From: Calamus simplicifolius
Lineage: Eukaryota; Streptophyta; Magnoliopsida; Arecales; Arecaceae
Direction: 5' to 3'
Length of the DNA: 64,000 nt
Assembly (NCBI GenBank): GCA_900491605.1
Contig: UESW01003878.1
Coordinates: forward strand, 1,775,410-1,839,409
Below the pieces are notes generated by a model, which was not told the origin of the DNA, ran no database searches, and worked only from the letters and a program-made list of their open reading frames with translations. Positions 34,571-46,288 of this stretch are shown piece after piece. The translations under genes were made by a program, and so were the position numbers. The stretch's first letter is position 1. Every line of letters begins with the position of its first letter.

Positions 34571-35848
34571 ACAAGCAGAACACGTCCTCTAGACGTGTGT
34601 GTGGTATGATAAAGGAGAACCGCGGCGACACATAACAGTACCTCACATCACATGCACTCATCATATCAATAACAACTCAATATTGCATAAACAGTGGATT
34701 ATACCTACTGAATAATTGCATGTAATATATCACATCAATGTCATAATAACTGCATCTCTCATGCATAGCATCCACATATGAAATCATAGCACATAAACAG
34801 CCATGTATTCATATATTCATCTACTTACAATTTAGCCAATAACAGTTCTTCATGTCACAATTCACAATTTAAACATTCATGAATCAATTATTAAATACTG
34901 ATAACTGGCTTACTTACATCAGTACGCAATCCAACATGTATAAATCAGTTATTCGGATGTCTGAGCACCTACAGGATCATTACACAATTAATTTATTAGA
35001 ATGCGAATGTTAAAATGACCCTTAGGATTTCTACCCAAACTATTTCATGGGCCCTACTTTGGGCTCGAATATCTCCCACTATACATACCCAAATGGGGAA
35101 GCAAAAATACCCCATGAAACTAGAATTCACACAGATCCTAGCCATATAATTATTTTTCTAATCCCGACCCGTTACAGGGCCCAAAAATCAGCCCAAAATT
35201 GGCTCACAGCACGGCCCAAAAGGCCTGAACCGGCCGGCCCAGCCGGCCCGGTTCAGCCTTATCCACCCGATCCCCTGTTTCACCGAACAGGGGACGGGAA
35301 CATGGCCGGTGACCGGGGCTTCCGCCGGCCAAATTGAGGGCGGCCCGGCCGCCGGTGGCCGGGCCAGAGCCGGCCACCGCCGCGGCCGGCCACCAATCTC
35401 CCGATTTCTCCCTCAATTTGTCACTCTTCCTCTTACACGTCCGTGCGGCACGATGCTGTGCCGGCGGCACGGCCGGCCATCTTGGCTGGTCGGACCTCCA
35501 CCGGACGCATGCCCGGCGCCGGTGGAGGCGACAGGCCAAAGCTCGGGCCCGGCGAGGCGGTGAGCATGCCGCCAGGCCCAAACCAATCGGAACCGACTTC
35601 CGCCACCGCGCGAGAGGAGGGCCAATTGGCCCTCTCTCTCTACTCTCTCTCCACCACCACCCCGCCAGATGCCTCCCCCGGCGCCGGCAGGGTCGCCGGC
35701 TAAGTCTCAGGCCCGGTGCGGCGGCGAGCACGCCGCCGGGCCTGAACCAAGGTGATCGGCCGGATACACGGCTTCACAGTCTCCCTCGCTCTCTTTGTCT
35801 CTCTCTCTTCATGCTGTCTCTCTCTCGGGCTCTCTCTCTCTCTCCTGG

Positions 35849-35885
<37 letters not shown>

Positions 35886-36026
35886 CTATCTCTCTCTCTC
35901 TCTCCCGGCTATCCCTCTCTCTGAGTAGCAGGGGATTACCTAATGGATGAAGCGCCAGCGTGAAGGAAGAAGTCCTCCCCCCTATTTATTCACCTGCGCA
36001 GCGCCTCTGATCGGGGGTTTCTCGGA

Positions 36027-36139
36027 AGACTAAGCGCTTCGCTTGGAGCGAAGCGTTAGTCTGGGAACCCAAAAGTCAGGAGCTTGGTTCATCTGAACCA
36101 AGCCTGGTTCATTTGAACCAAATCTGGTTCGTTTGAACC
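36027..36139. repeat. Hairpin and three phased palindromes in the LTR
   Basis: 36027-36062 folds as AGACTAAGCGCTTCGCT / AGCGAAGCGTTAGTCT with a 3-base loop and one bulge. Three palindromes follow at exactly 20-bp spacing: GGTTCATCTGAACC (36086), GGTTCATTTGAACC (36106) and GGTTCGTTTGAACC (36126). The set is preserved in the other LTR (42138, 42158 and 42178 for the palindromes). In element orientation it lies at the start of U3, so a protein-binding role is possible. Confidence 0.8.
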
Positions 36140-36243
36140 GGGTATTACATCCTCCCATCCTTATAAAAATTTCGGCCTCGAAATTGGTATACTATAAATC
36201 TCAAAAGTCAACAATCTTAAATAGATAATTTACCTTCAATTAA

Positions 36244-36560
36244 TTATGGATACTTCGATTTAATTTCATCCTCCAGCTCCCAAGAAGCCTCCCTCTCATA
36301 GTGATTATTCCACTAAACTTTGGCATACGGGATGGTATGCCGCCTTAGAATCTGATCCTTGCGGTTCACGATACGCACAGGATGTTCCTCATATGGTAAA
36401 TCCTTCCTCAACTGATTAGGCTCATAAGCTATAACATGACTGGGGTCTGAAACATATTTCCTCAGCATGGATACATGGAATACATTGTGAACACCAAATA
36501 AGATTGGGGCAGTGCTAAGCTGTATGCAACCTCCCCAACTCCATATCATAAGGAATACTA
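36244..36560 (-). pseudogene. Integrase C-terminus plus chromodomain remnant
   Basis: On the minus strand the frame reads VHNVFHVSMLRKY (integrase C-terminal motif), then DPSHVI, HPVRIVNRKDQILRR, IPYAKV, an in-frame TAG, then WNNHYEREASWELEDEIKSK and a TAA at 36244-36246. The order (HNVFHVSMLRKY, then the LRR..IP..KV.W..H...EA.WE chromodomain) is diagnostic of plant chromoviruses, where the domain guides insertion to particular chromatin. The internal TAG replaces a residue just before the conserved Trp, so this copy is dead. Confidence 0.85.
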
Positions 36561-36830
36561 TACCATCACAGAACTTAATCCTTGCGGTCCACAATGTGCA
36601 CAAATGATCTTCATAGGTCAATTCTTTCTTAAGCTAAATTGGTTCAAGTTCTAAACATAACAGGGTTTGAAATACACCTCCTCAGTCATAAAGATATGAA
36701 ACTCATTGAACACCCCAAAGAATAATGAAGATAGTGCTAAGTTATAAGCCACCTCCTTTATTTTGATCAAAATCTCAAATGGCCCAATGTATTGTTGCTC
36801 AAATCACCTCTAACACAAATCTCATCATAT
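36560..36830 (-). pseudogene. Second, more decayed copy of the integrase C-terminus
   Basis: Matches 36340-36560 in the same order: GCGGT(T/C)CAC(A/G)AT, TCATA(T/G)G, CTCCTCAG, GAACACC, AGTGCTAAG, CCACCTCC. It continues into a stretch whose minus strand reads YIGPFEIL, the integrase SH3-like motif that normally precedes HNVFHVSML. Two successive copies of one domain indicate a local tandem duplication or recombination between related elements. Confidence 0.65.
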
Positions 36831-39401
36831 CATTGATTAGTAAAACTTCCAAATGATTTTCAACCTGAAATTTCAAATCAACATAACTTTTCTATTAACT
36901 CTGAGCTACATGAAGCTGCTTTAATACTTTCCATAGTTGTTAAACCAGCTCAGAAACCAAAATTTTCTCTCTCATATCATATCAATAAAATTTACACCTT
37001 TTATCATAGACAACAAAATGAATTCATTTGAATGTTGGCTTGGTAACCATTAAAATAAGCAATTTCACTAAGGGTAAGAAGCTATACCAAGCACTTTGTA
37101 AATCCATCACACAGGCTCGTAGTATATCATCAAAATCTAATTGGTTCATGCAGATTGTTCATCTATTTGAGGGTGGAAGGCTGGACAGAAATTCAGCTTA
37201 ATTCACTAAGCCTTATGAAAACATCATCAATTAGAAGAGTGAGATAAATGGGTTCAGACTCAATTTACGCAGTTTACCATTCAACTAAAAATAAATATTA
37301 ACATTTTATCTCACTAAAATATCACCCTCGAAATTAAATGTCCACAAATTTTGTATTATTAAAGATGCTCACTAGCAAACTTTTATTTCATTCCCAAGTA
37401 CCCAAATGACATGTCCAACTTTCAAAATTAATTTGATCTTTCTACCAAATAAAATTGAATTCCTTAAGAAGTTTTTTTTTTTTTTTATATACCTTAACCT
37501 CTCACAACATAATCATCATAAATATCATAGGGTCCATCACATGTATTATGTCATCCATTCATAAGGTTATTAACACATCAGGTACTCTTAATTCCTCGAT
37601 AAGACAGTTCTAAATTCTTGTGAATTAAATATAAGATAGTTTTCTTCCAATGCTCTCTCAACCCATAAATAGTTGAATGTGTCATTAATCATTACGACAC
37701 TTATTTCAATCATCATAACATACTAGGTTTCACTCTGGAATACTTCGAGCTAACATCAATGAACATTATGCAATTATTTAGGATATCTATCATAATTATC
37801 ATAATCAACTAATTTAATTTCTTTGAATACTAGTGCCATTATTAATCATCAGTATAATTATTTTATCTCCTTATAATTATCAATAATACCACCATAACCA
37901 ATCAATTTCTCTTGAATAGGTCAGTATATCCTCAATAAATAATGCAATTTAAATGATTCAAATTCTTGGATCGATTATTTTGTTACCAATGATTATCAAA
38001 ATCATCTATAGATTATGCAATGTCTCATGCCATAACATGACCAACTAATTTAAACCCTTCAAATATCTCAAAGTGACTTCACTAATCTAGCTTAGATGGA
38101 TACAAGACTTATAAGGTCAATCAAGATTGAAAATGCACTTACCATTCGAAAGACATAATTGAAAATTATAGTAATCTCTCTATGACTTGAAAGTGATAAT
38201 AGATGTACCCTTAACCATAATCCATAACTGATAATAATCTAAAATAAAATCATCTCCCTCCTATTTTCTTAATAATTATGCCACTTATGGATGATTGATA
38301 ATTTATCCATCCCAGAGAAAGATATCTTCATAGAAACTATGAAGAAAGGTACAATAAGTATGCACGATAAATTAATGAACATATTTCTTGATTTAGAAAT
38401 CTATTAACAGATGAAAATTCCCATGAAATTCTTTATCAGTGAAATTTATCTTATTCTTATTACTGTTAAAATCTTTCACTGTCTAGCATCAAAATATTTG
38501 ATCATTTATAGCCAAAATCAATTCTAAGGATTAATAGAGAACTAGGATTAATAGAGTCTACTGCTCTCAAAAACTTAAACAGTAATTGTCTCAGAATTTA
38601 AAATTTTATATTCTTCATAAATGGTCCATCAAGATATAATATGCAGTCAACTATTTCATTAGCATCAATATCAACCATCTCCATATCTAGCAAATTAACA
38701 ATCAGTTTTGAACATGCAATATCCATAATAAAAGTTCTCTTAGTAAAATTCACTATATATATTATCCATCCAGACTCAAATTCAAAAACTACTCAATTGT
38801 AATTGATCAAAACATGTAGTTAACTATTTTATTACCAAAATATCATCAATATTAATCATCCATATAACCAGCAGATTAGCTCATAATCTTAAACTTACAA
38901 TATCAACAATGTAAGTTTTTCAAATAAAAATTCATTATATACATCCACATTCAAATTTAGATTTACTAACTCCAAATCCACATATCAACTCAATTGCAAT
39001 ATGGACATAATGATGTTATCCTAGTCATATTAGTCATCAATTGCCATTTTAACTATTATGTTTATTCCATATATTCATCTATCTTTTATTGCATATCCAA
39101 TTAAAATTTCATCTCCTATATTAATTAAAGGTCTGAAACTGTTACGAATCATCTCCAACAAGTTTAATGGAGCTAAAACCTCTAGAAGCCCCTTGACCTC
39201 CCCACTGATCAAGGCTACCAGCCAGGGAACCCACATAATATCATTGGCTTGCGATGGTTCATTCTCAATTTCTATCAAACTTGTAATTCAATTAATATCT
39301 TGATAAACTTTAAATTTCAAGCTTCCAAAGCATAATTTCCTGAAATTTCTTGAAAGTCATAATTGTCTCCATATCATCCAAGTATTTTGCCTAGAGTGTC
39401 A
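36831..39401. other. Chromovirus interior without recognisable pol
   Basis: AT-rich sequence (many ATCATAAT and CAATT words) where protease, reverse transcriptase and RNase H should be. I saw no YVDD-like or DTG-like motif on the minus strand. It may be heavily decayed pol or replacement sequence. Confidence 0.5.
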
Positions 39402-39668
39402 TTATGCATATGTCCCTAAGGTCATAACCTGGGTCCTGTGGGTTATGGGCCCACCACGCGTCCGCTGCGTACTCTGATGCTGCATGTCATGCATAGACTG
39501 CGCCATACCCGAGAGAGCTTGAAGTATCTCGGACTGGAATCGCTGGTGCTCGGTTCCTACTGGGTTGGCAGGGGCCGTACCTCCAGTAGTTCCTTGACCC
39601 ACCGGCTGATCAGCATTACCGGCCAGAGAGTCCTCCTCATACTGTTGGCTCCTAGTATGGCGAGCCAT
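39402..39668 (-). pseudogene. Chromovirus gag, N-terminal part
   Basis: The frame starts with ATG at 39668, about 180 bases inside the primer site, with MARHTRSQQ then a Gly/Ala/Pro-rich linker and FQSEILQALSGMAQSM. A start of the M-x-x-R-T-R-S type followed by a low-complexity linker is usual for Del/Tekay gag. It stops after 88 codons at 39402; the capsid core and the CCHC zinc knuckle are not found. Confidence 0.75.
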
Positions 39669-39846
39669 AACTAATTCCTGGTAAATTAGATGTGGTTAAT
39701 ATCAACATAAACTAATGTGTCAGGTGTCTCTAAATATAATGTCATCAAAATATGTTCTCTCCGTATTATCATGTTAATATGTCTGTGTCCCTAGGGTCAT
39801 AACTATATCATGTCAATATGTCCGTGTCCCTAGGATCATAACCTAG

Positions 39847-39858
39847 GCTCTGATACCA
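39847..39858 (-). other. Primer-binding site (iMet tRNA type) of the chromovirus
   Basis: TGGTATCAGAGC on the minus strand, seven bases inside the LTR edge at 39866. This sequence is complementary to the 3' end of initiator-methionine tRNA and is standard for plant LTR retrotransposons. Confidence 0.85.
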
Positions 39859-39865
39859 CTAAAGC

Positions 39866-42201
39866 TGTCACGCCCCAGATCCAATATCAGGCTAGGGTGA
39901 CAACCCGCCGCGTGCTGGGCACGCAAGGCATCATCATATTTTTCAACATAAAGCACCATTATAAATAAAAACCAAGTCAATTACAATAATAAAAGTTTTG
40001 GGCTAACACCCTTACACACCACAATAATAAGGTCTGGGCATCAAGCCCTACACATATGTAATATTGGGGCTACAATAAAATAATGGTCTTGTTTTATTTA
40101 ATAGAAGATCCATCACCCCACCAATCCATCTTCAATCTCGTGGCTCTGATAAAAACATTGTAAGGATTTTGTGATCTTACACTTAGTAAGTAAACCATGT
40201 TATACAGTCAAATCATAGCATAACAGTCAATAAGCACATAATAATTTGCATGCTTAAACATTCCACAAATACTCAAACATGCAATGTAAGTAAACCCACT
40301 GTTTATACTCTCAATGGTAACTGTAAATGTGACCCACGGCCCTGCAATATCTCAATAGTGTACCAACAAGCATCCCCCCTACTGAAAGGGTCAAAATATC
40401 ATAGTGTACCAACAAGTATCCCCCCTACTGAAAGGGTCGAAATACCATAATGTACCAAGAAATACCCCCCCTACTGAAAGGGTCGAAATACCATAGTGTA
40501 CCAACAAGTATCCCCCCTACTGAAAGGGTCGAAATACCATAATGTACCAAGAAGTATCCCTCCTACTGAAAGGGTCGAAATACCATAGTGTACCAACAAG
40601 TATCCCCCCTACTGAAAGGATCAAAATACCATAAACAAGCAGAACACGTCCTCTAGACGTGTGTGTGGTATGATAAAGGAGAACCGCGGCGACACATAAC
40701 AGTACCTCACATCACATGCACTCATCATATCAATAACAACTCAATATTGCATAAACAGTGGATTATACCTACTGAACAATTGCATGTAATATATCACATC
40801 AATGTCATAATAACTGCATCTCTCATGCATAGCATCCACATATGAAATCATAGCACATAAACAGCCATGTATTCATAATATTCATCTACTTACAATTTAG
40901 CCAATAACAGTTCTTCATGTCACAATTCACAATTTAAACATTCATGAATCAATTATTAAATACTGATAACTGGCTTACTTACATCAGTACGCAATCCAAC
41001 ATGTATAAATCAGTTATTCGGATGTCTGAGCACCTACAGGATCATTACACAATTAATTTATTAGAATGCGAATGTTAAAATGACCCTTAGGATTTCTACC
41101 CAAACTATTTCACGGGCCCTACTTTGGGCTCGAATATCTCCCACTATACATACCCAAATTGGGAAGTAAAAATACCCATGAAACTAGAATTCACCCAGAT
41201 TCTAGCCATATAATTATTTTCTAATCCCAGCCCGTTGTAGGGCCTAAAAACTACCCCAAAATTGGCTCACAGCACGGCCCAAAAGGCCTGAACCGGCCGG
41301 CCCAGCCGGCCCGGTTCAGCCTTAATCCACCCGATCCCCTGTTTCACCGAACAGGGGACGGGAACATGGCCGGCGGCTAGGGCCGCCGCCGGCCAAATTG
41401 AGGGCGGCCCGGCCGCCGGTGGCCGGGCCAGAGCCGGCCGCGGCCACCAATCTCTCGATTTCTTCCTCAATTTGTCACTCTTCCTCTTACACGTCCGCGT
41501 GGCACGATGCTGTGCGGCGGCACGGCCGGCCATCTTGGCCGGCCGGACCTCCATCGGATGCATGCCCAGTGCCGGTGGAGGCGACAGGCCAAAGCTCGGG
41601 CTCGGCGAGGCGGCGAGCATGCCGCCGGGCCCGAACCAACCCGCCACCACGTGAGAGGAGGGCCAATTGGCCCTCTCTCTCTACTCTCTCTCCACCACCA
41701 CCCCGCCGAATGCCTCCCCCGACGCCGGCGGGGTCACTGTCCAAGTCTCAGGCCCGGCGCGGTGGCGAGCACGCTGCCGGGCCTGAACCAAGGTGATCAG
41801 CCGAATACACAGCTTCACAGTCTCCCTCGCTCTCTTTGTCTCTCTCTCTTTCACGCTGTCTCTCTCTCTCGGGCTCTCTCTCTCTCTCCCGGCTGTCTCT
41901 CTCTCTCTCTCGAGCTCTCTCTCTCTCTCTCCCGGCTATCTCTCTCTCTCTCCTGGCTATCCCTCTCTCTGAGTAGCAGGGGATTACCTGATGGATGAAG
42001 CACCAGCGTGAAGGAAGAAGTCCTTCTCCCCCCTATTTATTCACCTGCGCAGCGCCTCTGATCGGGGGTTTCCCGAAAGACTAAGCGCTTCGCTTGGAGC
42101 GAAGCGTTAGTCTGGGGAACCCAAAAGTCAGGAGCTTGGTTCATCTGAACCAAGCCTGGTTCATCTGAACCAAATCTGGTTCGTTTGAATCGGGTATTAC
42201 A
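39866..42201 (-). repeat. Chromovirus 5' LTR (2336 bp)
   Basis: Partner of 33758-36149 with small indels, mainly in the tandem repeat, the GC-rich part and the CT tract (41820-41965). In element orientation it would supply the promoter; the TATA-like motif lies near 42032-42041. Confidence 0.9.
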
Positions 42202-42616
42202 GGCAACATAGCATGTCACCCTATTTTTGTAAATCAATAAGTATTAAGAGTTCATCACATAACTATTTTTTCTTTTTGATGTGAAATCTTATTTATTAAA
42301 ATTTTTGTTCTATTTTTTTTTATCAGGATTTTACTACTGCAAGTTCTTCAACTTTTCTTATTGTTGATTTATCCTACTTTACTCATTTGTGTGGCTCTAC
42401 CAGTTCCTATTCTCTCATCTCTTAACCAAAATTCTGGAATATTATTGGTCATTGGTGTAAGATTTAAGACTGTATTGATTTGGTGCTTTGCATCAAAAGA
42501 CTTGTGATCTCCAATAGTGCTGTTTCTTATACATTCTGGTGATTATGTGCTTTATTTTCTTCATATAATTTAAGTTTTCCTTGGTTATGTGTTAAAAACT
42601 TGATCAAGTCTGCCAG

Positions 42617-44147
42617 CAGCAAACAGAAGAACCTCTGCTGGATCTGGGGTGCAGATGCCGAGGTGAGCTTGCACTAGCACACCACTCGTGCATAGAGCAT
42701 TGGTTTCATACTAAAGGTTCAAATATATGTGAGATCTGCCAGTAAGTCATCCACTTTTTCAAAATCTTTTCTCAGTTTCCCAATATTATAGATCACACTA
42801 ATATCTAAAGCTGAAACCTCTCCGTAGGCAGGTGGCTGCAAATGTCCCATATCCGGACTCCCTACAAATGTAAGTTTATCTTTTCATCTAAGTAAGAAAA
42901 AGCATGCTGTAATTAGTTTAAATAATTTGGAAAGTGTGTTGATGCGTGACAGCTCTTGAATCAAAAAGTCAAGTTTATTTTTCATATGATTAATGTCACA
43001 TTAATATTTTGAGTCTTTGTACTAGGTCCACAGTTCTATATCGGTGTCTTACCAGTATGGTATGAAATATGCCTCTGTACCAACATTTGTACATTTTTGG
43101 AGCCGGCATAGCACCTGTACCATATGAATTAAGTTATATGAAATTTTTGGACTATGAAGTTGCTTTTTTTTTTTGTGTGTGTGTCAGTCTCTGTCATTCT
43201 GTGCTTCAAAAAACTTACAACAAACTCTTATCTGTCTATTTTCATCTATTTAGTTTCTTTAGCAAACTTAAGTATCCAATAATGTGACCATATAGCACAT
43301 AAGATTTTGTTATAACCTGCAAGTTTCTGTTTATCTATTGGAATATAGCTTGTTTGACTTATCTAGCTATTAAAATTTGTTGTATGTGTTTCCCTTTTTT
43401 CTTCATGAACCAGACAAATTATTGGGTTTGGAGTGTTGTCCCAGCCCATGGAAGAGGACGGCAAGAACATGAAAGGGTATTTATTTTACTATGGCTGAGC
43501 CAAAAGGATTTTTGGATTTATCATCATACCATCATGCTGCAATATCAAGCGCTCATCTAGCATGTTTAATTCTCTTTCTCATTACTTTCTGTTAAACTTG
43601 TCTTAATAGCGATGCTCTAGCCCGTTGTGGTTTGCCTTCGTCATTTTAACTGGAGGACTCTTGTTGAATGTGCTAATAGCTGTTTCTCTTGGCGTTACTG
43701 CACTGCCTGCAAACGTCATACTTGGTATCAACTTTTTATTCTTTGAGAAGAACACATGTTTCTCATAAATGTTGTACATCTTTTGGAAAGTATATCTTTG
43801 GTTTCTGCATAGCATGCGAAAATATGCCACCAAATCAAAGGGTCTAACTTGATTTCACAACTTAGATGCTGCATGAAATTTGCTCAAGCAAAAAAAGACC
43901 TTCCACGTCATATATTTATATATAATCCTATTGAAATATTTCTTCTTGTATTTTTCCCTTGATATGTCTGGTTTTAAATAACATTTACTTGATGTTAATT
44001 GGTGCAGGTGTTCTAGTTTTGCTGGGAGTAGGAACTGCTCTTCGGCTTGGACTGGAATGTTGTCATCGGTGGTTTTCATGGAGAAATAATCAGAGGGCAG
44101 ATATGATCAGGGCAGATCATCAGCACCTTCCTCCTGCCATAGTATAG
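42617..44147 (+). CDS. RING-CH (MARCH-type) membrane E3 ubiquitin ligase, 3' exons
   Basis: Five exons are visible: 42617-42741, 42828-42869 (see oddity), 43414-43476, 43610-43724 and 44008-44147 (TAG). The first encodes GCRCRGELALAHHSC...CEIC, which fits C-x-C-x7-H-x2-C-x12-C-x2-C of the RING-CH signature. The later exons encode two hydrophobic segments (LWFAFVILTGGLLLNVLIAV and ILGVLVLLGVGTALRLGL), so the protein should be a membrane-anchored E3 that transfers ubiquitin from an E2. The first zinc-binding CxxC and the N-terminus must be in upstream exons that I could not find; the region upstream is filled by the chromovirus. Oddity: the second exon appears to end two bases out of phase (LQ then AT before GTAAGT), while the next starts in phase 0 with TNYWVW. 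Strict splicing would shift the frame and stop before the membrane segments. Family call is strong; exon edges are inferred. Confidence 0.82.
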
Positions 44148-45474
44148 AGAGGGATCATTGTTTGCCATTTGTATTTATTATTCTATTTTGGAAAGTGACA
44201 TCCTTGCAAATAATTGGCATAGTGTTGGTTTGTGCCATTTCCTCTCTGTTGTTTTATTCAGTCCATATCTTGCATTGGTCTTCTGTGGTAGCATAACAAC
44301 TAGTTTAGAAGATGCTGGTTTTCTTGACCTTATGCTATGATTCTAAGATCTACTTAGTGCATAACCAATGTGGCACTAAATGCATGCTAGTACAATTCTT
44401 CGCAGATTCTCTCCCCATTTTTAAGTCTTAGAATCTGATCAAGGTGTGAATTAAAATACCATCAAAATTAAATCATATACATCATGCTTAGAATGTGGTA
44501 TGCTCAAAATGAACCTATATTGTAGATTTGTAGTGTTGTTCCCTAGTGCCCATAGGTTATGGGCAGGATCTGCTTTAATATAATTTATGATGATCTAGGA
44601 TCTCATACCAAAATGTAGCTGGAAGGTGTTATTAGGGTTTCTTGGCTCTGAATGTGCCATCAAGATTACCTTGATAAAAAATTGATATGGACCACTTAAA
44701 AAGGACTTTTCTTGATGCTTAGGTATTGGTTTTGTTGGACCACATTTTTCTAGTTGCATTGATATTGTCTGAGAAAACTACAAAGATCTTCAAATGGGTA
44801 AAACCCTGATGATGGACATCATTGGGCTAAATTTGGAAAGGCCAGCTAGTGATTTGTTTTTCCAGAGTTGTGTTCTGAGCTATAAGCTGCCTTTGGATGA
44901 ACTCATCCAGGACCTGAAACAGATCCTGCATGGCAGAATTGTTGTGGCAATTGCCTAGTATTACAGAACTTTTTAGGAGATTTCAGTTGTGCTGGTGGCC
45001 TAAAAACAATGCTGGGTTGAAAAGAACCACTTGTCAAGCCCTTTAGTTTGGAGTCCAACAAACATGTGTTAAAACATTGTATCTAGTGCTGATAGGCTGA
45101 GATGCACCATGCATGAGAGATCATGTTACGAGTTCAGAAATTTTCATATTTTTTGCTCACTTTTTCTTTTTTTCTTGCGCTAAGAGATGCTATGGTTTTT
45201 ATTGTTAGGTGCTGCACACTGTATCCTTGAAAATACTGGTAAGAAACTTGGTTAGTCTTGTGTTGCCTTTCCTTACTTAAAAAAACTAATTATATGTGTG
45301 AATAATCCATGAATAATTGAATACTTAACAGAGAATAATAAAGAGCGTTATTATAATCAAGGAGTAAATCAAGTCTAATTGAATAATTCTCCAGTGATTA
45401 GCAAAATACTGTTTCCAGAGAAAGGTAAAAGGGTATATTGTACATAGGTTGGTATTTATGCTTAAACCTGGTGT
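44148..45474. other. Probable 3' UTR and intergenic DNA
   Basis: Downstream of the RING-CH stop. No second gene is seen. The first few hundred bases probably include the 3' UTR. The rest is ordinary AT-rich sequence ending in the hAT target duplication. Confidence 0.5.
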
Positions 45475-46244
45475 TAGAGCTGGGCTCAGGCCGTACCGGG
45501 CCAGACATGGCCCATGGCCGTGCATGGACAATTTTTTTTTATAAAATTATTGGTTCAGTTTTTTTATTTTTTAAAAAAATAACCATGCCAGGTACAACAT
45601 CTGGTGGGCTGTGCATGGATAATTTTTTTTTACAAAATTGTTGGCTCAGCCATTTTATTTTTTAAAAAATAATTTAAAATTATTTTTTTACAAAAAAATT
45701 TATTAGCTCAGTTTCAGCCAAGTGATAGAGGATTGGGTTGGCACTTTTCAACAGTAGATATTTTATTCTCTTGTAATTTTTTTTTTCTTTAGATGAAGTT
45801 ACCGAGATAGCTTTGACCATCCGGAGACCCTCTGTACTCGAATACACGGATGAGATACTCGCAGTTGCTGCAAATAAAATAATTAAGTTTTAGTATTTCT
45901 TTGTTATTTTCTTAAATAATATAATTTTTTAAGCAAAAGTTATCCAATGACCGTTTTTAACTTTTTTGTACGTTTAGTTGCATAAAAAATAGTTTCTTAT
46001 ATATAATTAGAGGTGATCATGTTAAAAAATGTAAATTTGACTATCATATCTTTAGAATAAAGATAAAATTATCAATGTAAAAAATTATAATTTTATTAAA
46101 ATTTAAATTTTTTAAATTCATGATTTGAAAAATTTTATAAAATAATATTGCATTATGGAATGTCAAAATGTACAATAATAGCCTATAGTTTCAGAAACAA
46201 CACCAAATAACACAAAGTACTAAATTTTTATTTTGTACTTATCT

Positions 46245-46288
<44 letters not shown>

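Larger units (their letters stand above)
33758..36149 (-). repeat. Chromovirus 3' LTR (2392 bp)
   Basis: Contains, in plus-strand order: a ~47-bp tandem repeat (34250-34570), a GC-rich part with GGCCGG words (35210-35760), a CT microsatellite (35785-35925), a TATA-like AATAAATAGG on the minus strand (35981-35990), a strong hairpin (36027-36062) and three 14-bp palindromes (36086-36139). Open frames in the GC-rich part are on both strands and match no family. The partner LTR keeps the same order. Confidence 0.9.
33758..42201 (-). mobile_element. Ty3/gypsy chromovirus (Del/Tekay-like), complete but decayed
   Basis: Two long LTRs (33758-36149 and 39866-42201) enclose 3.7 kb. On the minus strand the LTR reads TGTAATACCC...GGGGCGTGACA. 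The primer site TGGTATCAGAGC (39847-39858, initiator-Met tRNA type) adjoins the 5' LTR and the purine tract GGATGGGAGGA (36150-36160) adjoins the 3' LTR. Target duplication is GACAA (33753-33757) against GGCAA (42202-42206), 4/5. A gag start and an integrase C-terminus with chromodomain remain; protease, reverse transcriptase and RNase H are not recognisable in 36830-39400, which is AT-rich. The LTRs look far better preserved than the interior. It lies just upstream of the RING-CH exons, probably in an intron. Confidence 0.9.

Noticed and set aside
35204..35924. Frames of 175-196 codons in the chromovirus LTR
   Set aside because: Lie in GC-rich LTR and CT microsatellite sequence on both strands, with no family resemblance.
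39058..39303. 81-codon frame within the chromovirus interior
   Set aside because: AT-rich, Ile/Ser-rich, opposite to the element's coding strand, and no domain seen.
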